From NCBI GenBank assembly GCA_037447655.1, contig JBBHKE010002461.1, positions 22,153 to 35,008 of the forward strand: 12,856 bases of DNA, read 5' to 3'. Positions 7,796 to 12,856 of the stretch are shown piece by piece. The notes beneath the pieces were generated by a model. The model was given only the letters and a program-made list of their open reading frames with translations, did no database searches and was not told where the DNA came from. The stretch's first letter is position 1. Each line of letters starts with the position of its first letter. The translations under genes and the position numbers were made by a program. This DNA is from Zygnema cylindricum. Lineage: Eukaryota; Streptophyta; Zygnematophyceae; Zygnematales; Zygnemataceae.

Positions 7796-9231
7796 GGGTG
7801 ACGTTCCATTAGGCGAAAAGTGGCGTAGTTTACAAAAATTCGCGACCATCCGTACCAAATCTTAGCGCCTATTTTGTTTTTATACGAAAAACAACATTAC
7901 AGAGAATCTTGCCGATACTCTCCAAAGGTCTTGGAGGTAATACTAGCCGTCGGATGTTCATCTGCGAGGAGTAAGCTTCATTCTTTTCTATAAGTGTTAA
8001 CCCACGTCGAGGAGGTGGGTTGGCAGATACAGAAAAAAAAAACGTGACACGCTGGACAATCAAGCTACGTGTCATGATGGAAAACCAACAAAAAATCTTA
8101 AGATTTGGACATGACACGCGGTCTTCAAAATACAACCGAAATTAAAAACGAATTTTGTAACATTCCCTCGTCACGCAATTTTCGTTAACTTTTGTTCATC
8201 ACACTATTTCTCTCAAAGGACTTTCGTTATGTTCGAAAAGTGAAACCCTAAAAAATGAGCTAGCGTACAGACTAGCGTCTGCAAAAAGTATAAAAGTTTT
8301 TTCGTATGATTACTTCGTACGCAGGTACATGGTACGCAAGTCAAAGTTTGAAGTTAAGTTTGTCAGTGCTAAAAATCTGAAAGATATTCAATATCAGATC
8401 GTAGCTTGCGTGACGCTAGTCAATTTAGAACACGTGGCTTACAGACTCTACATGATGGAACATCTACTCATAGCGTTTTTCTATTAGGCAGTCTTTGTAA
8501 ACATCAAAAAATTGTTTACTAAAGCGACCGTTCAATTGTGTCGGGTCAGTAATCTATTGCGTGGCACACTTTGATTAGACCACGTAATATAAGAATACGA
8601 TTTTGGTAATCTTCAAAGAATATTTGACAGCAAATTGTGACCACATATTTGTACCAGCGAAGGTAAAAAGTGACTCGTACGACGTATTGAATAAAATCTG
8701 TACAGGCGGACGAAACTTAAGATGTGTAAAAGCGTACGAAAATATCATAAAGGTTCGTGGATGGCAACAGAAACGTGAAACAATATCCTCCGTCAAAGAT
8801 TTTCTTACGGCTTCCAGTGGCCTCCGTCCTCCCTGGCGGAAGGCACATGTCATATGCAACGTGTACCCACATGGTCGCGGGGTCGTCATGGATATTTGTG
8901 CACTTTTCCACGAGGCACGATGCTATTTGTTCAGACGCTAAGAATTGACCAACTCTGGGTCACTTGTTGCAAACAGAAAGTGTCAGACGATGGCGTATCC
9001 GATTATGCATCCGACGGTCCACGTTTACGACCATATACGTGGAGAAGGGAATTCTTCGTTCAGAAGCCTTGTTTTTTCTGACAATTGTTTTTTTTTGGTA
9101 CGGCACTGTACGAAACATTACGGCTTTCAGTAAAAAACAACATTTTTTCCCTCGTGGAACCTCACTCTCAACCAACCGAGTTTGTAGAGTTTGCCGTACA
9201 ATTACAGAAAACGTATGATAGAACTTCACCC
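7796..9231. mobile_element. H2: PIF/Harbinger-like element (1436 bp), inverted relative to H1
   Basis: The left end is GGGTGACGTTCCATTAG and the right end, on the opposite strand, GGGTGAAGTTCTATCAT, with TAA on both sides (7793-7795, 9232-9234). The first ~470 bp match H1 in reverse complement, including the TTACAGAGAATCTTGCC block at about 7897 and the hairpin position. The H2 right end resembles the H1 left end (TTCTGTAATTGTACG versus TTCTGTAATCGTACG). Middle sequence absent from H1 (about 8280-9180) contains a 113-codon open frame (8603-8941) without an ATG at its start. It lacks any motif I recognise from a Harbinger transposase or Myb-like protein, so coding is unproven. Confidence 0.75.
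7991..8029. repeat. Hairpin inside H2 at the position matching the H1 hairpin
   Basis: AACCCAC (7999-8005) pairs with GTGGGTT (8015-8021) around a 9-base loop. Beyond two G-T wobbles, GT/AC and TA/TA pairs extend the stem outward with a 2x2 mismatch. AGGAGG straddles the loop and stem edge (8010-8015), as it does in the H1 loop on the matching strand. The stem bases differ from those of H1. Confidence 0.65.
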
Positions 9232-9234
9232 TAA

Positions 9235-9540
9235 GTGGGAGGTTTCTATTAAGTTTTAGACCTAGTTAGTGCGGTTAAAGGGGTAGAAATTTCAGCGAAT
9301 TGGAAGCGTTCATTTGAGTCAATCCGACGAAAAAAATAATCACACTATGTATTGTGTTACCGTTTCGATACTAAAAACTGTAAACTTATTGATGTCATCT
9401 ACTAAACCTGCCTATCGCAAAGCCAACATATTGTTGTTTTTGAAGATTTAGTCACATATATTACTATATATATTTAAAAAAAAAAACATAATATAAAAAA
9501 ATATATTTATTTATATACCTATACCTATATATCTACATCG
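9235..9540. other. Spacer between H2 and the (TA)n block
   Basis: No gene or defined element. It contains a one-mismatch copy of CACACTATTT (9341-9350), then an increasingly A/T-rich run with an A8 stretch near 9477-9486 leading into the microsatellite. Confidence 0.6.
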
Positions 9541-10135
<595 letters not shown>

Positions 10136-10150
10136 CGATTTATACGTATA

Positions 10151-10440
10151 ATTCGTGACTTTTGAGAAAAACGTGGAGCACTTTCTGTTCGGTAGATTGA
10201 GCGACAAATTTACGGAAACTTTACGGTTTTTTACGGGAAATGTACGGAATTTTACCAAAAATGTACGAACTTTTACGAAAGGAGACGTTGCAGTTTTGCA
10301 CCATTTGAGCGCGGTAAGTTTGAATTATGTACGATCGTCTTCTTCATTTTTTTTTTAGAGAAGCCGCCATGAAAACAAATCTTCAAGGAAGCCGCCATTA
10401 CCGACGCCACGGAAGTGGTCAGTGAAACTGCCAAAAAGGT
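10151..10440 (+). other. Weak exon-like candidate with a 45-base GTAAGT...TTTTAG intron
   Basis: An open frame upstream of 10313 gives degenerate heptad-like repeats ([18 protein letters not shown]) from repeating TTTACGG/TGTACGG words. It meets a consensus-like donor, GCG|GTAAGT at 10314, and a strong T-run acceptor, TTTTTTTTTTAG, at about 10358. Splicing would append about 27 basic residues before a stop near 10440. There is no ATG at the start of the frame and no family match. GAAGCCGCCAT occurs twice just after the acceptor (about 10361 and 10391). This could be a chance combination in repetitive DNA. Confidence 0.12.
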
Positions 10441-10944
10441 GACGTTAGCCACGTTTTGAACCTAGCCCTCCTATAGACTGTCGTCGTAGCCTGGCAATCG
10501 TCCATAACCCGTTGATGTGAAAATTCCAATACACACATGGAGTGTGATAACTATTCAAATACAAACAATTGTTTAGCGCTCATTTAACGGGAAATGTACA
10601 AAATGCGGTACATGTAAAATTCAATTTTTTTGCATATACGGAATAGTACGGATACAAAATCATTAACGATTTTAACGATTTTTTCAAATCGTTCAATGCG
10701 TAACTTACGTATAATTCGCGCGTTTGAATCGTGCGTAAAATGCGGTTTGAACAACTGTGGTGTATTGTGTAAAGTGCACACCGTATTATACGCATATTAT
10801 ACGCGGCTATTTAAATATTATAAAATGTTATTAAAATGTGGTGAGCTAAACTATTCCGTATGCAATATTGTAACCAATATCGTAACCATAATTTCAAAAC
10901 GTGTTATTTATAGAAAGCAGTAAACCCATTATACTACAGTACAC
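10441..10944. other. Spacer left of element E
   Basis: No gene seen. Short overlapping frames on both strands (for example 10580-10795 minus and 10630-10923 plus) have no domain features. There are local repeats such as TTAACGATTTTAACGATTTT (10660-10682) and TTATACGCATATTATACGC (10785-10804). Immediately left of E is CTACAGTACAC, which mirrors the ACTGTAGTG right of E. Confidence 0.55.
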
Positions 10945-10946
10945 TA

Positions 10947-12226
10947 CACCGTGTATTGCTATTAGGGCTAATGCTTTTTTCGTCTCTTAAAACATCTTTT
11001 CTCCGTACATAGATGTTGGATTGTGGATCTGACAGTTTTGATTGAAATGTAAAATTCTCAACTTCCGATTGGCGGTCTCAAATTGAATATCGGGCAAGTG
11101 TGTATAGAGAAAAGATGTTTTAAGTGGCAAAAAAATAGGGAATTGATCATGACAGTGACTGTTTTGGTTGCGCACAGTCACTTACGTCATTTTGTCAAAA
11201 AATGTACGTTTGAAGTACACATTGGTAGAAGTAAAGTACCGTTGAGTACAAATTTGACGGTCAATCGGTTGGACAACTTTGACTTTCAAAATATTGTTTC
11301 AACCGCTTAAAACTTTGTTGCGCTTGCGGACGTCGACCGTCATAATAATATTAGCAATTCACAAGGCCGGCGAACGTTTAAGGTAACAAAACTGCGGCAA
11401 CCACATGTAAATTAAAGTGTTGCAGACACTCACTTTTTGTCTTTACGTGAGCTCCACGGTGAGAGCACTTAGCCGCAAAATTGAAATTTAATCGTCTAAG
11501 TGTTACATTGAACTTAGACGCAAAGTGAAACGAACCTCTTTAAACTAAAGTATTATAAGTCTTGTACGTAAATATTAAAACGCACGAAACGAAATAACCT
11601 TTGTACACTATAATAAAACGCACCGGCGTAAAATATCAATTGAAATTAAATGAAAAAAATGCGCATCGTCACGCGCGACGATATCGAGCCACACTATCTA
11701 CGAATCAACATTCTTACATTGACAGCAAAATTTCGTTTCGTGCGTTTTAATATTTCCGTACAAAACTTACAGTAGTTCAGTTTAGTTTAAAGAGGTTTCG
11801 TTTCAATTTGCGTCTAAGTTCAATGTAACGCTTAGACGATTAAATTTCAATTTTGCGGCTAAGTGCTCTCACCGTGGAGCTCACATAAAGACAAAAAGTG
11901 ACTGTCTGCAACACTTTAATTTACATGTGGTTGCCGCAGTTTTGTTACCGTAAACGTTCGCCGGCCGTTTGAATTGCTAATTTTATTATGACGGTCGACG
12001 TCCGCAAGCGTGGCAAAATTTTAAGCGGTTGAAACAATATTTTGAAAGTCAAAGTTGTCCAACCGATTCACCGTCAAATTTGTATTCAACGGTACTTTAC
12101 TTGTAACAATATGTACTTCAAACGTACAATTTTTGACAAAATGACGTAAGTGACTGTGCGCAACCAAAACAGTCATTGTCATGATTAATTCACAAAAAAT
12201 ATTAACACTAATAGCGATACACGGTG
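10947..12226. mobile_element. Element E: 1280 bp fold-back with A-family ends
   Basis: The left end is CACCGTGTATTGCTATTAGG and the right end, on the opposite strand, CACCGTGTATCGCTATTAGT, flanked by TA at 10945-10946 and 12227-12228. The arms at 11141-11595 and 11730-12190 are inverted copies of about 455 bp, over 90% identical by eye, around a 134-base loop. The loop carries a one-mismatch CACACTATTT (11690-11699). The left arm has an extra ~140 bp hairpin module (10986-11124) that the right arm lacks. Both arms show a matching ~58-codon frame, but the eight differences there are three silent and five replacement changes, so it is not under visible protein selection. The long fold-back would form a cruciform or a near-perfect RNA hairpin. 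Confidence 0.85.
10986..11124 (+). repeat. Internal hairpin module in the left arm of E
   Basis: CTTAAAACATCTTTTCTC at the left and its complement GAGAAAAGATGTTTTAAG at the right enclose about 100 bp closely related to the middle of element A (3829-3957) and, inverted, to F (12346-12474). The right arm of E has no counterpart: there the flanking sequences run together. The module may be a miniature element of its own or a segment exchanged with A-type copies. Confidence 0.75.
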
Positions 12227-12299
12227 TACTGTAGTGCAACAGTTTCAATTCGTACTTTATCCTCTGAAACATTGTTCTACCTTAGCCGTTAGCCCGTTA

Positions 12300-12474
12300 C
12301 AAACCGTGAATCGTAATTAACGTTAACAATTATGTTGCCACTCAAAACATCTTTTCTCCACACACACTTGCCCGATTTTCAATTTGAGACCGCCATTCGT
12401 AACCTGGGAATGGTACCTTTCAATCGCAACCGTCAGATCCACAATCCGACATGTGTGTACGGAGAAAAGATGTT
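12300..12474 (-). mobile_element. Element F: partial A-type copy, minus orientation
   Basis: From TA at 12298-12299 the sequence reads CAAACCGTGAATCGTAATTA, a variant of the family end. It is followed by TTGCCACTCAAAACATC and the hairpin module, AACATCTTTTCTCC (12346-12359) to GGAGAAAAGATGTT (12461-12474). Read on the minus strand this follows element A closely. Beyond 12480 the expected other end is not recognisable, so the copy is truncated or diverged. The 72-residue minus frame across it is an artefact of the repeat. Confidence 0.65.
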
Positions 12475-12856
12475 GCTTCGTCTCTATAATTTTGACTATT
12501 TTTAAAATGTGCAACGTACGAAATGTGTTAGTCTGTACCAAAATTGGTCATTATTTTGTATAGTCGTACAAAATAAGTGTAAAATAAAAGGCGTTGACAA
12601 GGAAAATTGAGCTCGTCGCCACAGAAAAGCGTACTCAGATTTAATACTAAGTCATAAAGACGAGAAAAAGATCGAATATGTTTACATGTTTTTGAAAATG
12701 ACTTTTTGTTTTAATGTTTAAATATATAAAATTTGATATTTCTATAACATGTTTTTAAAAACATAATTATGATTTAAATAATAAATTTCCCTCCCCTCTT
12801 TACTCATTCGTTTCAGTTTTCAATCGCTTTCTTATCGCTTTCTTTTTGCTTACTTG
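12475..12856. other. Right-edge spacer
   Basis: No gene seen. AT-rich, with the self-complementary word AACATGTTTTTAAAAACAT near 12747-12766. The last ~70 bases are T/C-rich with a repeated ATCGCTTTCTT and a CGTTTCAG that could be a plus-strand splice acceptor at about 12808-12815, but the window ends too soon to judge. Confidence 0.5.

Noticed and set aside
8603-8941. 112-residue plus-strand ORF inside H2 as a transposase remnant
   Set aside because: No ATG at its start, no catalytic DDE pattern or Myb-like features visible, and competing frames on the opposite strand.
11083-12272. Matching ORFs in the two arms of element E (shared ~58 residues)
   Set aside because: They match because the arms are inverted copies. 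Differences are three silent to five replacement, giving no sign of protein selection.

Overview
This window looks like repeat-rich, mostly non-coding nuclear DNA from a eukaryote. It is AT-rich, lacks bacterial-style gene packing, has long microsatellite and polypurine tracts, and carries many short terminal-inverted-repeat (TIR) transposon relics. CpG is not depleted and GA-rich tracts are common, which would suit an invertebrate such as an insect, but the taxon is a guess. No ORF matches a protein family I can name with confidence.

Layout: 1-950 is AT-rich spacer passing into a polypyrimidine tract. At 950-2300 the minus strand holds the only credible host gene candidate, a small secreted protein. 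It has a possible TATA box (2273-2279), a CT-rich leader, a clear signal-peptide exon (1941-2060) and, across a putative ~0.4 kb intron, a six-cysteine terminal exon (1299-1526). The tail of that exon has a decayed duplicate at 949-1018, and polypurine DNA lies next to both copies. From 2285 to 6066 is non-coding sequence with a strikingly repeated CGACAAAA motif and many GTACGG/CCGTAC words, interrupted by two TIR elements.

The centre and right are a transposon graveyard. Six elements (A-F) share a terminus close to TA|CACCGYGWATCGYWATTAG and a TA target duplication, the pattern of non-autonomous Tc1/mariner-type elements: A 3779-4007, B 4010-4584, C 6369-6584, D 7108-7615, E 10947-12226 (a large fold-back) and F from 12300 (partial). 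Two longer elements, H1 (6070-7050) and H2 (7796-9231), belong to one family in opposite orientation. They have GGGTG... termini and TTA/TAA target duplications, fitting PIF/Harbinger (Tourist-like) elements. C is nested in H1, and A and B abut head to tail on one shared TA. A (TA)n block of about 0.6 kb separates H2 from E.

The most interesting signals are: a hairpin at the same place in H1 and H2 whose stems differ in sequence but still pair; a 10-base word, CACACTATTT, found in nearly every element of both superfamilies; a ~140 bp internal hairpin module shared by A, E and F but present in only one arm of E; and the candidate secreted cysteine-rich gene. No transposase was seen, so all mobile elements here appear non-autonomous.
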